Shown here one piece after another: positions 17,714 through 29,181 of a stretch of 64,000 nt of DNA. Position 1 is the stretch's first letter; the number at the start of each line of letters is the position of its first letter. Made by a program: the position numbers and the translations under genes. The notes under the pieces were generated by a model. It did not search any database, was not told the DNA's origin, and worked only from the letters and a program-made list of their open reading frames with translations. The DNA is from an uncultured Prevotella sp. GTDB taxonomy: Bacteria; Bacteroidota; Bacteroidia; Bacteroidales; Bacteroidaceae. The stretch lies in contig CAJODL010000003.1 in the NCBI GenBank assembly GCA_905233165.1, positions 83,962 through 147,961 of the forward strand. The letters are read 5' to 3'.

Positions 17714-19267
17714 ATGAAGAAAGCTATCATTGCAGGAGCAGGCCCTGCAGGATTGACAGCCGCCTGTGAACTATTGAGTCAGACTGACATACACCCCATC
17801 ATAATGGAAAAGAGCGATGTTATTGGAGGCATTTCACAGACGGTGAAATACAAAGGCAATCGTATGGACATAGGCGGACACCGTTTCTTCAGTAAAAGTA
17901 AACGCGTGACAGACTTCTGGCAACACCTTATGCCATCACAAGGTAAGCCGTCGAAAGACGACATCCTCATAGGACGCAAGGTTGAAACCAGCAAAGACGG
18001 TCCTGACCCAGAGATTTCCGAAAGGGTGATGCTGCAACGCCAAAGGGTTTCAAGGATATTCTATTTGCGCCATTTCTTTGACTATCCTATATCACTTAAA
18101 TGGCGGTTATTTACTAACATGGGGATATGGCGCACCATCAAGGCTGGATGCGGATATATCGCTGCCACTATTCACAAAAGGCCAGAGAACTCTTTGGAGA
18201 ACTTCTACATAAACCGCTTCGGAAAGCCGCTGTATAGTATGTTCTTCGAAGACTACACGGAAAAGGTGTGGGGAATACATCCTTCCAAATTAGGTGCTGA
18301 CTGGGGAGCACAACGTGTAAAAGGCCTTTCAATACTTACGGTGTTGAAGGATATGATAACAAAAAGCATCGGCACAAAGGGAAAGAAAGAGGTAGAGACA
18401 TCACTAATCGAGTCCTTCGTATATCCCAAGCTGGGACCAGGTCAACTATGGGAAACAGCAGCCCAAGAGGTAATCGACAAAGGTGGAGAAGTGAAAATGG
18501 AGAGTTGTGTCACTAACATACACATAAACGAAAATGCCGTAGATTATATAGAGGTTACCGACAAGACAGGAACGGTAACAAGGGAAGAATGTGACTATTT
18601 CCTCAGTTCTATGCCTATAAAGGACCTTATCACTGCCATCTCCGGAATCAAAATACCTGAAGATGTCAAGAAGATAGCCCAAGAACTACCCTACCGCGAC
18701 TTCATCACCGTCGGCATCTTGGCAAAGAAGTTATCAATGAAAAACGAGACCCACATGGCAACATACAAGAATCGCATTCCTGACACATGGATATATATCC
18801 AAGAGCCAGACGTAAAAGTGGGACGTTTGCAAATATTCAACAATTGGTCACCCTACCTCATTAACGACTACGAAAACACAATGTGGATAGGAATGGAATA
18901 TTTCTGCTCCGAAGGGGATAAACTATGGAATATGCCGAAAGATGACTTTATCAAGATGGCTATCAAGGAATTGATATCCATAGGATTCATTGAGGCTGAT
19001 GATGTTCTTGATGCTACACAGGTGAAGATACAGAAAGCGTATCCAAGTTACTTCGGTAGCTATTATGAGATAGACAAGGTTAAGAATTTCCTTGACAAAA
19101 TAGATAATCTGTATTGCATCGGACGCAACGGACAACACAGATACAACAATATGGACCACTCTATGCTGACAGCAATGGAGACTATTGACATTATTAAAAA
19201 AGGTATTACCGACAAAACTTCTATATGGTCTGTTAATACAGAAGAAGAATACCATGAAACTAAGTAA
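17714..19267 (+). CDS. NAD(P)/FAD-dependent oxidoreductase, protoporphyrinogen-oxidase/UDP-galactopyranose-mutase-like
   Basis: A 517-residue flavoprotein. The N-terminal dinucleotide fold is [20 protein letters not shown] with the acidic end at residue about 32 ([16 protein letters not shown]). The GGHRFFSKS motif and the C-terminal FAD loop [23 protein letters not shown] resemble UDP-galactopyranose-mutase-like enzymes found in surface-polysaccharide loci. Its neighbours, GtrA and a polytopic membrane protein, support a glycan role. The substrate is not known. The last 14 bases overlap the next gene. Confidence 0.8.
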   Translation: MKKAIIAGAGPAGLTAACELLSQTDIHPIIMEKSDVIGGISQTVKYKGNRMDIGGHRFFSKSKRVTDFWQHLMPSQGKPSKDDILIGRKVETSKDGPDPEISERVMLQRQRVSRIFYLRHFFDYPISLKWRLFTNMGIWRTIKAGCGYIAATIHKRPENSLENFYINRFGKPLYSMFFEDYTEKVWGIHPSKLGADWGAQRVKGLSILTVLKDMITKSIGTKGKKEVETSLIESFVYPKLGPGQLWETAAQEVIDKGGEVKMESCVTNIHINENAVDYIEVTDKTGTVTREECDYFLSSMPIKDLITAISGIKIPEDVKKIAQELPYRDFITVGILAKKLSMKNETHMATYKNRIPDTWIYIQEPDVKVGRLQIFNNWSPYLINDYENTMWIGMEYFCSEGDKLWNMPKDDFIKMAIKELISIGFIEADDVLDATQVKIQKAYPSYFGSYYEIDKVKNFLDKIDNLYCIGRNGQHRYNNMDHSMLTAMETIDIIKKGITDKTSIWSVNTEEEYHETK

Positions 19268-20504
19268 GGATTTGCAAATAATCTATAGTCTCGCCATCCT
19301 GGAAGCCATACTTCTCATCATAGGCCCAGGAGCGAAATACATGAACGAAATCGACACTCTGTCGTATATGGATGCATGGGAATATTTCTCTAATGGCACT
19401 ATTGATTTATTACGCACTCCTGTATATCCAGCCATAATCGGAATATTGAAGGATCTGTGCGGAACACCTACATGTTACTGGATAACAGTATTTATACAAC
19501 ATCTGGTTTTTCTCTTTTCCATCGGGATTTTCCATAGTACTATCAGCAGTCTCGTCAAATCAGAGCGTATCAGTTTTTGGATAACACTGTTCTATGCCAC
19601 CTTTCCTGCATATACTTTCAATAACAACTGGATACTGACACAATCATTCGCACTAAGCGGATGTGTATTCCTTATTTATAGTATTATAAGGCTACGGAAG
19701 ACCCCCACCATAGTCAACGGAACCCTTTTCACCTCCCTGTTATTATTCCTTTTATTCCTAAGACCTGGCTATCTATACCTTCTACCAGTACTTGCAGTAT
19801 CGTGGTCCCTATGCTTTCTTGAAAAGAAGCGTAAAGTAGCAGCCATCGGAATCGCAGGAGTATTAATAACGACATCGTGTGCTCTTTGCTATATGAAGGC
19901 TTTCGAAAAGCAGTATGGACTTTTCGCTTTTTCCGGGATAGGAGTCAGAAATCAGTTTTTCATTGCACAGGATGCAGGATTTCTGGACACCAACTCTAAA
20001 TTAGTGAAGGGATATAACGAAACCTACGACAAAGTATATCCCCGACATCATAACTGGGCAGAAGTCGATAGATTCTTTTATGCGAAATATAGTCTCACCG
20101 AGATAAACGATACTGTCACAAAAGCGTTTCGCCAAGATCCCGTCAGATGGGCAGTATTCTGTTATGACAGACTTTGCAGAACGGCACTGGAACCCCTTAC
20201 AGAACTTTTTCAGATACGTTATAATGGGCAACTGATACACATCATAGGACCTTTAGTCAATAGTGTCTATGTCTTTATCCTTTTATACACTATTTTGCTC
20301 ATACAATGGATAAGGATAAAAAAGAGAGTTCCTTGGCTATCCTCCTTCTTATATATGTCACTGGTTAGCAACATTATAACAACAGTAGTCGGAGCCCCAA
20401 AGGGAGCATATCTGTTGCCCGCCACCCCATTCTACTTGTTGCTGCTGGGACAATTTCTGTATTACCTGAAAATCACTCCAACAAAAAATATCGAATTAAA
20501 GTAA
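19254..20504 (+). CDS. Polytopic membrane protein, possible GT-C type glycosyltransferase
   Basis: A 416-residue protein with roughly 9-11 hydrophobic helices. After helix 1 there is an acidic loop ([15 protein letters not shown]), followed by [11 protein letters not shown], an arrangement common in GT-C enzymes using lipid-phosphate sugars. This is a family resemblance, not a firm assignment. The ATG at 19254 lies within the 3' end of the FAD-enzyme gene. The three genes from 17321 seem to be one transcript that ends at the hairpin at about 20523. Confidence 0.65.
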   Translation: MKLSKDLQIIYSLAILEAILLIIGPGAKYMNEIDTLSYMDAWEYFSNGTIDLLRTPVYPAIIGILKDLCGTPTCYWITVFIQHLVFLFSIGIFHSTISSLVKSERISFWITLFYATFPAYTFNNNWILTQSFALSGCVFLIYSIIRLRKTPTIVNGTLFTSLLLFLLFLRPGYLYLLPVLAVSWSLCFLEKKRKVAAIGIAGVLITTSCALCYMKAFEKQYGLFAFSGIGVRNQFFIAQDAGFLDTNSKLVKGYNETYDKVYPRHHNWAEVDRFFYAKYSLTEINDTVTKAFRQDPVRWAVFCYDRLCRTALEPLTELFQIRYNGQLIHIIGPLVNSVYVFILLYTILLIQWIRIKKRVPWLSSFLYMSLVSNIITTVVGAPKGAYLLPATPFYLLLLGQFLYYLKITPTKNIELK

Positions 20505-20522
20505 CAAAACATATATTTTGAG

Positions 20523-20549
20523 AATACCTTTGGCACTGCCGAGGGTATT
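20523..20549 (+). terminator. Terminator after the glycan operon
   Basis: AATACC and GGTATT form the outer stem with GGC/GCC inside, followed by TTTTC. A second overlapping palindrome (about 20544-20566) centred on CATATG follows. Confidence 0.6.
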
Positions 20550-20595
20550 TTCATATGAAAATACTCTAAAAAAAGATAAAAGTTTTCGTTTTCGT

Positions 20596-20626
20596 TTTGG
20601 TTTTCGTTATTTTTTTCGTACCTTTG
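20596..20626 (+). promoter_or_regulatory. Promoter for the guaB operon
   Basis: TTTG at 20596-20599, 19 bp, TACCTTTG at 20619-20626. It lies in a T-rich stretch of repeated TTTTCG units; the guaB ATG is 31 bp downstream. Confidence 0.75.
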
Positions 20627-20638
20627 CGCGCAAATTAA

Positions 20639-22135
<1,497 letters not shown>

Positions 22136-22141
22136 ATCATC

Positions 22142-23563
22142 ATGAAGAAATCAATCGCTAGTCGTCTTCTGATGCTTTTGATGCTTCCAACAACATCTTT
22201 TGCACAGGCTGACGACCCAATAGTAATGACTGTGGCAGGAAAGCCTGTCACAAAATCTGAATTCATATATTCCTACAACAAGAATAATGGAGAAGATGTT
22301 ATTGACAAGAAGACTGTAAAAGAATATGCAGAACTCTTTGCCAACTACAAACGCAAAGTACAGGCAGCCATGGATGCAAACTTGGATACTTTGACATCAT
22401 ACAACAAGGAATTCAGACAGTATCGCGACCAACAAGTCCTTCCTACCCTTATCAACGATAATGACGTAGAGCAAGAGGCAAGAAACATCTATCAGCGTAC
22501 GAAAGACAATATCGGTCCTGATGGACTTGTCAATGTCAGCCATATCCTGTTTATGATTGGTCAAAATCCAAGTGATTCCCTGAAATCTGCAAAAGAGGCA
22601 TTGGCCGACTCTGTTTTCTATGCTTTGAAGAAAGGTGCTGATTTCAGTGCTATGGCGACAAGCATGAGTGATGACAAAGGTAGTGCAATGCGTGGCGGAG
22701 AAGTAGGTTGGATAAGCAAAGGCCAGACACTGCCTGCTTTTGAGGAGGCTGTCTTCTCTATGAAGGATGGCGAGATTAGCAAGCCGGTTCTTACGGAAGT
22801 TGGTTACCATATTATAAAGGTAACAGGACATAAGCAACTGGAGCCATATGATACTCTGAAGAGTGATATCTATAATTTCATTGAGAGAAGACATATCCGT
22901 GAATCATTGGCTCAGACACGTCTGAAGGCTATCTCTGCAGCAAAGGGACAGACTCCGGAGCAGGTGATGGATATGCGTTCGGATTCCTTGGCAAGCATAA
23001 GCCAAGACATGAAATATCTCATACAGGAATATCATGACGGCTTGCTGCTTTATGAAGTTAGCAACCGTGATGTGTGGGAAAAGGCTGCCAATGACGAGGC
23101 AGGACTTCAGGCATTCTATAACAAGAACAAGTCAAACTATAAGTGGGATACTCCACGATTCAAAGGTATTGCATACTATACCCGCGACGAGAAGGATATC
23201 GATGCAGTCAAGAAAAGTGTAAAAGGAAAGAGTTTCGACAAATGGGTTGAGATTCTCCGCACTACTTTCAATAACGACTCCATTCTTCGCATCCGTGTAG
23301 AAAAGGGTATCTTCAAAGAAGGAGACAACAAGATTGTTGACAAGGAGATATTCAAGAATGACAAGGCACAGATACGTCAGATGAAAGATTTCCCATATAC
23401 TGCTACCTTCGGAAAAGTAATCAAAAAGCCAGAAGAGATGTCTGATGTGCGTGCTCTCGTTACTGCAGACTATCAGGAATTGAAGGAGCAGGAATGGCTT
23501 GAAGAACTGAAGAACCGTTATCCTGTGGTTATTAATGAAGACGTCCTGAACACTATACAATAA
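22142..23563 (+). CDS. Peptidylprolyl isomerase / SurA-like periplasmic chaperone (first of two)
   Basis: A 473-residue protein with a signal peptide (MLLMLPTTSFAQ). The N-terminal SurA-like region is followed by a parvulin (PpiC) domain near residues 135-245 with VSHILFMIG, GGEVGWISKGQTLPAFEEAVF and SKPVLTEVGYHIIKV. A long C-terminal half has no clear catalytic signature. It is likely to guide outer-membrane proteins across the periplasm. It lies 1 bp from its parvulin-family neighbour. Confidence 0.88.
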   Translation: MKKSIASRLLMLLMLPTTSFAQADDPIVMTVAGKPVTKSEFIYSYNKNNGEDVIDKKTVKEYAELFANYKRKVQAAMDANLDTLTSYNKEFRQYRDQQVLPTLINDNDVEQEARNIYQRTKDNIGPDGLVNVSHILFMIGQNPSDSLKSAKEALADSVFYALKKGADFSAMATSMSDDKGSAMRGGEVGWISKGQTLPAFEEAVFSMKDGEISKPVLTEVGYHIIKVTGHKQLEPYDTLKSDIYNFIERRHIRESLAQTRLKAISAAKGQTPEQVMDMRSDSLASISQDMKYLIQEYHDGLLLYEVSNRDVWEKAANDEAGLQAFYNKNKSNYKWDTPRFKGIAYYTRDEKDIDAVKKSVKGKSFDKWVEILRTTFNNDSILRIRVEKGIFKEGDNKIVDKEIFKNDKAQIRQMKDFPYTATFGKVIKKPEEMSDVRALVTADYQELKEQEWLEELKNRYPVVINEDVLNTIQ

Positions 23564-23564
23564 C

Positions 23565-24974
23565 ATGAACAAACCCTTCTTTTTATCTTTGTTACTTTGC
23601 TTGTGTTCTCTGATGACACTTGCTCAGAATAATGACAGCATCGCTGTTGATTCTGCTAAGGTTATAAAACCCGAAATCACCAATCCACATTATATTGATG
23701 AGGTAGTATGGGTTGTGGGAGACGAAGCCATCCTGCGTTCTGACATCGAGATAGCTCGTATGCAGGCAGAACAGGAAGGCATCAAATGGGATGGCGACCC
23801 TGATTGCCGTATCCCAGAGTCCATTGCCGTACAAAAGCTCTTTATCAACCAGGCAGCATTAGACAGTATTGTTGTCACAGAATCCGAGATATCTCAGGCC
23901 ATTGACCAGCAGATAAACGGTTGGATACAGATGATTGGTTCCAAAGAGAAGCTGGAAGAATATCGTAAGCAGAGTATTACGAAGATGAAGCAGGAGTTGC
24001 ACGATGAGTTCAAGAATCGTGAACTGGCACAGCGCATGAAGCAAAAGCTTGTGGAGAATGTTGCCATCCGTCCTACTGACGTGCGCGAATACTTCCAGAC
24101 AGTTCCGGAAGACAGTCTACCATTCGTACCTACAACAGTAGAAGTGGAGATAATTACCAACCAGCCAAGAATTCCTATGGAGGAAATCAATAAGGTAAAA
24201 GATGAGTTGCGTGGCTATACTGATCGTGTTCAAAAGGGAGAAGTATCCTTTGCTACTCTTGCTCGCTTGTATTCTGAAGACCCAGGAAGTGCTCGTGATG
24301 GTGGTGAAATGGATTATGTAGGACGCGGCATGCTGGATCCTGCTTTTGCTCAAGCAGCATTCAATCTGACAGACCCGAATAAGATTTCAAAAATCGTAGA
24401 GTCAGAATTCGGTTTTCATATCATCCAGCTCATTGACCGTCGTGGAGATAAGATAAAATGTCGTCACATCCTCAGAAAGCCTGTAGTACCACAGAAGGCT
24501 ATTGACGAGACAATGCTGCGAATGGACTCTATCGTTGCTGACCTTCGTGCAAACAAATTCACCTTTGAAGACGGAGCTACTGTGATATCTGATGATAAGG
24601 ATACAAAGAACAATCGTGGCCTGATGGCAAATGTCACAGAAGAAGGTCGTACATCACGTTTCCAAATGAAGGAACTGCCAACAGAGGTAGCTCGCGCCAT
24701 CGAAAATCTGAAGGTGGGAGAAATCTCCGACCCATTCACTATGACCAACTCACGCGGTAAGACAGTATGTGCCATTGTAAGACTCAAAGCAAGAAACGAG
24801 GGACACAAGGCCACAATAACAGAAGACTTCCAGCTGATGAGCCACATAGTACTTGAAAGAGAACAGGCAAAAGTACTGAAGAAATGGGTTCAGGATAAGA
24901 TAAAGAATACATACGTTCGTATTGACGACCGTTACAAAGGTTGTGACTTTGAATACGAAGGTTGGATAAAATAA
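23565..24974 (+). CDS. surA: Peptidylprolyl isomerase SurA-like (second of two)
   Basis: A 469-residue protein with signal peptide (FFLSLLLCLCSLMTLAQ). The SurA N-terminal domain (DEVVWVVGDEAILRSDIE) is followed by a first parvulin domain (about residues 190-300: LARLYSEDPGSARDGGEMDYVGRG) and a second, less conserved one (KIKCRHILRKP). SurA binds unfolded outer-membrane barrels. Together with the preceding gene and the OstA-like gene that follows it forms an outer-membrane assembly unit. Confidence 0.88.
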   Translation: MNKPFFLSLLLCLCSLMTLAQNNDSIAVDSAKVIKPEITNPHYIDEVVWVVGDEAILRSDIEIARMQAEQEGIKWDGDPDCRIPESIAVQKLFINQAALDSIVVTESEISQAIDQQINGWIQMIGSKEKLEEYRKQSITKMKQELHDEFKNRELAQRMKQKLVENVAIRPTDVREYFQTVPEDSLPFVPTTVEVEIITNQPRIPMEEINKVKDELRGYTDRVQKGEVSFATLARLYSEDPGSARDGGEMDYVGRGMLDPAFAQAAFNLTDPNKISKIVESEFGFHIIQLIDRRGDKIKCRHILRKPVVPQKAIDETMLRMDSIVADLRANKFTFEDGATVISDDKDTKNNRGLMANVTEEGRTSRFQMKELPTEVARAIENLKVGEISDPFTMTNSRGKTVCAIVRLKARNEGHKATITEDFQLMSHIVLEREQAKVLKKWVQDKIKNTYVRIDDRYKGCDFEYEGWIK

Positions 24975-24999
24975 TTTTTATTTATAGGAAAACACTAAC

Positions 25000-26679
25000 A
25001 TGAAGGGCTACAGCAGAACATCATGTCTGACAAGGGCAGGAATTGTTGCACTCATTGCGACATTCACCTGCTTTATAATGTCAGATGGCTATGCAGCCCG
25101 CAAGAGAACACAACGCCCTCGAAAGCAGACTGTTGACCAGCGCGTCTATCTGCAGCATGCAGATGAACTGATGTATGATGCCTACGGTCCCCACCCTGAT
25201 GCCCAATTTGTAAAGGGCAATGTTGCCTTCATGCACAAAGGCATGCACCTTACCTGTGACAGTGCCTACTTCTATGAGGAATCAAACTCCTTTGAAGCCT
25301 TCGGACATGTTCACATGTGGCAGGGAGACACCCTTTCCCTCACCAGTGTGGATGGATACTATGACGGCACCAATGAGATGGCGCATGCCTGGAAAGATGT
25401 TGTCATGAAACATCGTGGAGAGACGCTCTATTGTGACACTCTCGATTACGATAGGATGTATGGCATTGCAGATGCCTATGGTTCCAACAGGATAAAGCTA
25501 ACAAACAAGACTGATGTCCTGGTTGCCGACTGGGGACGACATTTTACAGATGATGACCACTCGGAGTTTTTCTATAATGTTATTCTGACAAACGACAAAG
25601 GATTGCGCATAGAGACTGACACCCTGTATCACTACAACAAGACATCTATGGCACATGCCGTGGGACCTTCTGTAATAACCCAGAAAAACAGCAAGGTGAA
25701 CAGTACCGACTGCTGGTATAACACCAAGACAGAGAAATCCGAGCTCTATGGTCGCTCTACTGTCTATAATGGTGCCAAAGAAATTACTGCCGACAGTCTT
25801 TTCAATGACGACAATACAGGCATCAGCGAAGGTTTCGGAAATGCCATATACCATGATACCGAGAACAAAAACATGCTTCTCGGAGATTACTGCATCTACG
25901 ACAACAATACAGGTAACGGCTATGCCACCATCAATGCCCTCGGCATCGACTATTCCCAGAAAGACTCTCTATGGATGCATGGTGACACCATCAAAATACG
26001 CACCTTCTATATCAATACCGATTCCGTACAACGTGAGATATACTGCTATAACCACGTTCGCGCCTACCGCAATGACGTACAGGCAGTATGCGACTCTCTT
26101 GTCTTCCATTCCAAAGACTCTTGCATGACGATGTATAAAGACCCTGTCGTATGGACACAGGGCAGTCAGTTGTTGGGAGAAGAGATAAAATGCTATTTCA
26201 ATGACTCCACCATACGTTATGCAGAAGTATTGCGTCAGGCACTTTCTGTAGAGCTGATGGATGACTCCATACACTACAATCAGATTTCCTCGCGCGACAT
26301 GCGCGCGTATTTCAAAGATGGTGCGCTGCGTGAAAATTGGGCTGTTTCTAATGTAAAGGTTGTGTATTATCCTATAGACGAATCCGACTCGACAATCATT
26401 GGTCTTAACTATACCGAGACAGACACTCTGAAGATGTATCTGACACCGGATAAGAAGTTAGATCATATCTGGATGTGTAAAAATGTTGGTACACTATATC
26501 CCCTCACACAGACACCCCCGAATAAACACAAGCTTCCGACATTTGCTTGGTTTGACTATATGCGCCCGGTTAGCAAAGATGACATTTGGGTGTGGAAGCC
26601 AAAGACGGCTGGTTTAGAATTAAAAGAGGAGAAACGTCGTGAGGCTCCTAAGCGTGTACCTAAAAAACAGAATCCATAA
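25000..26679 (+). CDS. OstA-like/LptA-type protein (LPS transport, LptD N-terminal fold)
   Basis: A 559-residue protein with a signal peptide ending near AARKR. The mature part has repeated OstA-like segments, such as FVKGNVAFMHKGMHLTCDSAYFYEE, and similar short beta-strand repeats every 20-25 residues (LYCDTLDYDRMYGIADAYG). These match the beta-jellyroll of LptA/LptD that carries lipopolysaccharide through the periplasm. The C-terminus ends in a basic, proline-rich tail. In Bacteroidetes this protein is commonly annotated OstA-like; its exact partner is unclear. It lies between surA and mutL. Confidence 0.82.
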   Translation: MKGYSRTSCLTRAGIVALIATFTCFIMSDGYAARKRTQRPRKQTVDQRVYLQHADELMYDAYGPHPDAQFVKGNVAFMHKGMHLTCDSAYFYEESNSFEAFGHVHMWQGDTLSLTSVDGYYDGTNEMAHAWKDVVMKHRGETLYCDTLDYDRMYGIADAYGSNRIKLTNKTDVLVADWGRHFTDDDHSEFFYNVILTNDKGLRIETDTLYHYNKTSMAHAVGPSVITQKNSKVNSTDCWYNTKTEKSELYGRSTVYNGAKEITADSLFNDDNTGISEGFGNAIYHDTENKNMLLGDYCIYDNNTGNGYATINALGIDYSQKDSLWMHGDTIKIRTFYINTDSVQREIYCYNHVRAYRNDVQAVCDSLVFHSKDSCMTMYKDPVVWTQGSQLLGEEIKCYFNDSTIRYAEVLRQALSVELMDDSIHYNQISSRDMRAYFKDGALRENWAVSNVKVVYYPIDESDSTIIGLNYTETDTLKMYLTPDKKLDHIWMCKNVGTLYPLTQTPPNKHKLPTFAWFDYMRPVSKDDIWVWKPKTAGLELKEEKRREAPKRVPKKQNP

Positions 26680-26685
26680 CATTTC

Positions 26686-28509
26686 ATGGATATAATACGC
26701 CTTCTTCCCGATTCCGTTGCCAACCAGATTGCAGCTGGTGAGGTAATACAACGCCCGGCATCCGTCATCAAAGAGCTTGTCGAAAACTCTATTGATGCTG
26801 GTGCACATAATATCGATGTCTCTGTGGTAGATGCAGGAAGAACCTCCATACAGGTTATTGACGACGGAAAAGGCATGTCCGATACCGACGCCCGATTGAG
26901 TTTCGAACGTCATGCTACCTCTAAGATACAACAGGCAGAAGACCTCTTTACCCTTCATACTATGGGCTTTCGCGGTGAGGCATTGGCAAGTATTGCCGCT
27001 GTTGCGCAGGTAACACTAAAGACCCGCACCATTGACGACGAAGTCGGTACAGAATTGCATATTGAGGGCTCAAATGTCGTCAGCCAGGAGCCCATAGCAT
27101 GTCCTGTCGGAAGTAACTTTACAATAGAAAACCTTTTCTTCAACATCCCTGCACGACGAAAATTTCTGAAGTCTAATGCTACAGAGATGAATAATATCAT
27201 GCAGGCATTCGAACGCATAGCATTGGTATATCCTGATGTAGCATTTTCTATTCGTTCCAACGGAACAGAACTGCTGCATTTGAATCCCTCCAACACACAC
27301 CAACGAATATGCGACGTCTTTGGCAAACGCATCAATCAGGAACTGGTACCTGTAGAGACAGAGACAACACTATGTACTATTAAGGGATATGTCGCCACTC
27401 CACAGAATGCGAAAAAGAAAGGATGCCATCAATATTTCTTTGTCAATGGGCGATATATGAAGCACCCATATTTCCACAAGGCTGTAATGTCAGCATACGA
27501 CAGGCTTATTCCTGAAGGAGAACAGGTATCATATTTTCTCTATCTGACAGTAAACCCAGAAAATATTGATGTCAATATCCATCCTGTAAAAACAGAGATC
27601 AAATTCGACAACGAACAAGCTATCTGGCAGATTATCATGGCAACAGTTCGTGATGCTATCGGACGATATACAGGAGCGACATCATTAGACTTCGACCAAG
27701 AAGGCAAGCCCAACATCCCTGTTTTCACCCCCGATGAAAACACGATTGCAAAAGCTCCACATATAGATTTCAATCCCAACTACAATCCATTCAAGGGAGC
27801 AACAATCAACAACTCCTCTTCACGTCCCTCAGCAAAAGGTTGGGAAGAACTCTTCCCCTCCCCTCAGACATCAGACATCAAACATCAACCCTCAGCCATC
27901 AACCCTCAGCCATCTTTCACCTCACAATTATCAACTCTCAACTGTCAACTATCACTCCTTCAACAGCCCTACAAAGGACGTTATATCCTATGTGAGGGAG
28001 AAAATGGCATGGTCATCATCGACCAACACAGGGCATCACAACGTGTTTTGTTCGAGAGGTACAAACAGGCCTTTGAAGAGCACAATGCACACACCCAAAA
28101 AGTTCTCTTCCCAGAGGTGATACAGTTTCCTGCATCATATTCCGACCAACTCCCTTCTACATTAGAAGAACTGCAACACCTGGGATTTGACATCTCTAAT
28201 CTTGGAGGCGGCAGCTATTCCATCAATGGTGTACCAGCAGGATTAGGCGGCATGGACGCTACGAAACTGGTGGGAGAACTCGTCAACGAGACTATTGAGC
28301 AAGGCGTCAGAGCCTCAGAAGAGGTACACACCATCCTTGCCCTTGGCTTAGCAAAGCGGGCAGCAACACCTGTTGGAGAAATAATGTCACCCGAAGACAC
28401 CGAAAATCTCATCAAACAGCTGTTCGAATGTTCCACGCAGAAATACACCCCAGACGGGAAACTCATATTAACAGAAATTCCCGATGATGAACTACTGAAA
28501 AAATTCTAA
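26686..28509 (+). CDS. mutL: DNA mismatch repair protein MutL
   Basis: A 607-residue protein. The GHKL ATPase domain shows IAAGEVIQRPASVIKELVEN (motif I), DDGKGMS and MGFRGEALAS. The second domain has the KTEIKFDNE lysine region (VNIHPVKTEIKF). Residues about 393-426 of the linker are encoded by a run of 7-bp-period repeats, giving SDIKHQPSAINPQPSFTSQ-like low-complexity sequence. The C-terminal domain carries IIDQHRASQRVLFE where many MutL nucleases have DQHA(X)2E(X)4E; the first Glu is replaced, so endonuclease activity is uncertain. It is last in the guaB operon. Confidence 0.95.
   Translation: MDIIRLLPDSVANQIAAGEVIQRPASVIKELVENSIDAGAHNIDVSVVDAGRTSIQVIDDGKGMSDTDARLSFERHATSKIQQAEDLFTLHTMGFRGEALASIAAVAQVTLKTRTIDDEVGTELHIEGSNVVSQEPIACPVGSNFTIENLFFNIPARRKFLKSNATEMNNIMQAFERIALVYPDVAFSIRSNGTELLHLNPSNTHQRICDVFGKRINQELVPVETETTLCTIKGYVATPQNAKKKGCHQYFFVNGRYMKHPYFHKAVMSAYDRLIPEGEQVSYFLYLTVNPENIDVNIHPVKTEIKFDNEQAIWQIIMATVRDAIGRYTGATSLDFDQEGKPNIPVFTPDENTIAKAPHIDFNPNYNPFKGATINNSSSRPSAKGWEELFPSPQTSDIKHQPSAINPQPSFTSQLSTLNCQLSLLQQPYKGRYILCEGENGMVIIDQHRASQRVLFERYKQAFEEHNAHTQKVLFPEVIQFPASYSDQLPSTLEELQHLGFDISNLGGGSYSINGVPAGLGGMDATKLVGELVNETIEQGVRASEEVHTILALGLAKRAATPVGEIMSPEDTENLIKQLFECSTQKYTPDGKLILTEIPDDELLKKF
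27865..27962. repeat. Heptanucleotide-period tract inside mutL
   Basis: About fourteen 7-bp units in phase (units such as CAGCCAT, CAACCCT, CTCTCAA and CTGTCAA), with one phase shift of the YTGANNN consensus on the minus strand. The sense strand has no stop because the stop-bearing TGA lies on the antisense strand. It encodes the linker between the ATPase and dimerisation domains. Confidence 0.85.
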
Positions 28510-28552
28510 TATCTTATTTTTTTTCATTTTTTGAAAAAAAGTTCAGAAAAAA

Positions 28553-28584
28553 TTTGGTAGTTTCAATAAAAAGTATTACCTTTG
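28553..28584 (+). promoter_or_regulatory. Promoter for tRNA-Val
   Basis: TTTG (28553-28556), 20 bp, TACCTTTG (28577-28584), then a CCGC motif and TCCCAAAAAAGG before the tRNA. The arrangement is nearly identical to that at the right edge of the window (63906-63937). Confidence 0.8.
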
Positions 28585-28626
28585 CAACCGCAAATCCCAA
28601 AAAAGGATATTGCACTGCTTAGCAGA

Positions 28627-28701
28627 GGGCGTTTAGCTCAGTTGGTTCAGAGCATCTGCCTTACAAGCAGAGGGTCGGGGGTTCGAATCCCTCAACGCCC
28701 A
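28627..28701 (+). tRNA. tRNA-Val(TAC)
   Basis: A 75-base tRNA. GGGCGTT pairs perfectly with AACGCCC; discriminator A. The anticodon loop CTTACAA gives TAC. D-loop AGCTCAGTTGGTTCAGAGC and T-loop GTTCGAATC are present; CCA is not encoded. Confidence 0.97.
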
Positions 28702-28721
28702 CCTCTCTCTCTCTAACTCTG

Positions 28722-28763
28722 AGTCCCATGGTCAGTTCGCTGGCTGTGGGGCTTCCTTTTTAT
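28722..28763 (+). terminator. Terminator after tRNA-Val
   Basis: AGTCCC/GGGGCT outer stem and GTCAG/CTGGC inner stem followed by TCCTTTTTAT. Confidence 0.75.
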
Positions 28764-28814
28764 ATCCCCTATCCTGTCATCGGTTTGAGAAGGCAGAACA
28801 AAACTTTCTTGGAT

Positions 28815-28880
28815 AAGATTACGGCTCACTGCCAACGAGATTACGGCTCACTGTCAACGAGATTACGGCTCGTCATTAGT
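28815..28880. repeat. 22-bp tandem repeat in the tRNA-Val/antiporter gap
   Basis: Three adjacent 22-bp copies beginning GAGATTACGGCTCACTG (28815, 28837, 28859), the last diverging after GGCTCGTC. The 480-bp gap 28702-29181 otherwise holds the tRNA terminator, two AAAATAAGGCA segments (about 28884 and 28924) and the next promoter; no gene is seen there. Confidence 0.8.
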
Positions 28881-29094
28881 TGCAAAATAAGGCACTAATA
28901 TTGAACGACAGAGGCGGGGTTAAAAAATAAGGCAGGGTTATTAGGAATGAATATATCAAATTGCGGGATGGTTCTTTGATTTCTTAAGAATTAAACTTTT
29001 TCTCATTTTTTTTGGAGATAAGGAAATAAATGCGTATCTCTGACTGCGTCCAAGATACTTCGTCATGGAAATTAAATAAAAAAATGTTTTTTTA

Positions 29095-29126
29095 TTTGCA
29101 TTTCTCAAAACTTAATCGTATCTTTG
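29095..29126 (+). promoter_or_regulatory. Promoter for the CPA2 antiporter
   Basis: TTTG (29095-29098), 20 bp, TATCTTTG (29119-29126). The ATG is at 29182, after a run of TA dinucleotides. Confidence 0.7.
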
Positions 29127-29181
29127 CGGCGTAAGAAGTTTTCAAAGCGTAAACGTTTTCATTATATATATATATACTAAT

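Noticed and set aside
20581..20610. TTTTCG repeat before guaB as a regulatory repeat
   Set aside because: Short, A/T-driven and interrupted; better explained as the T-rich upstream part of the promoter.
28815..28880. CRISPR array
   Set aside because: Copies are back to back, so there are no spacers.
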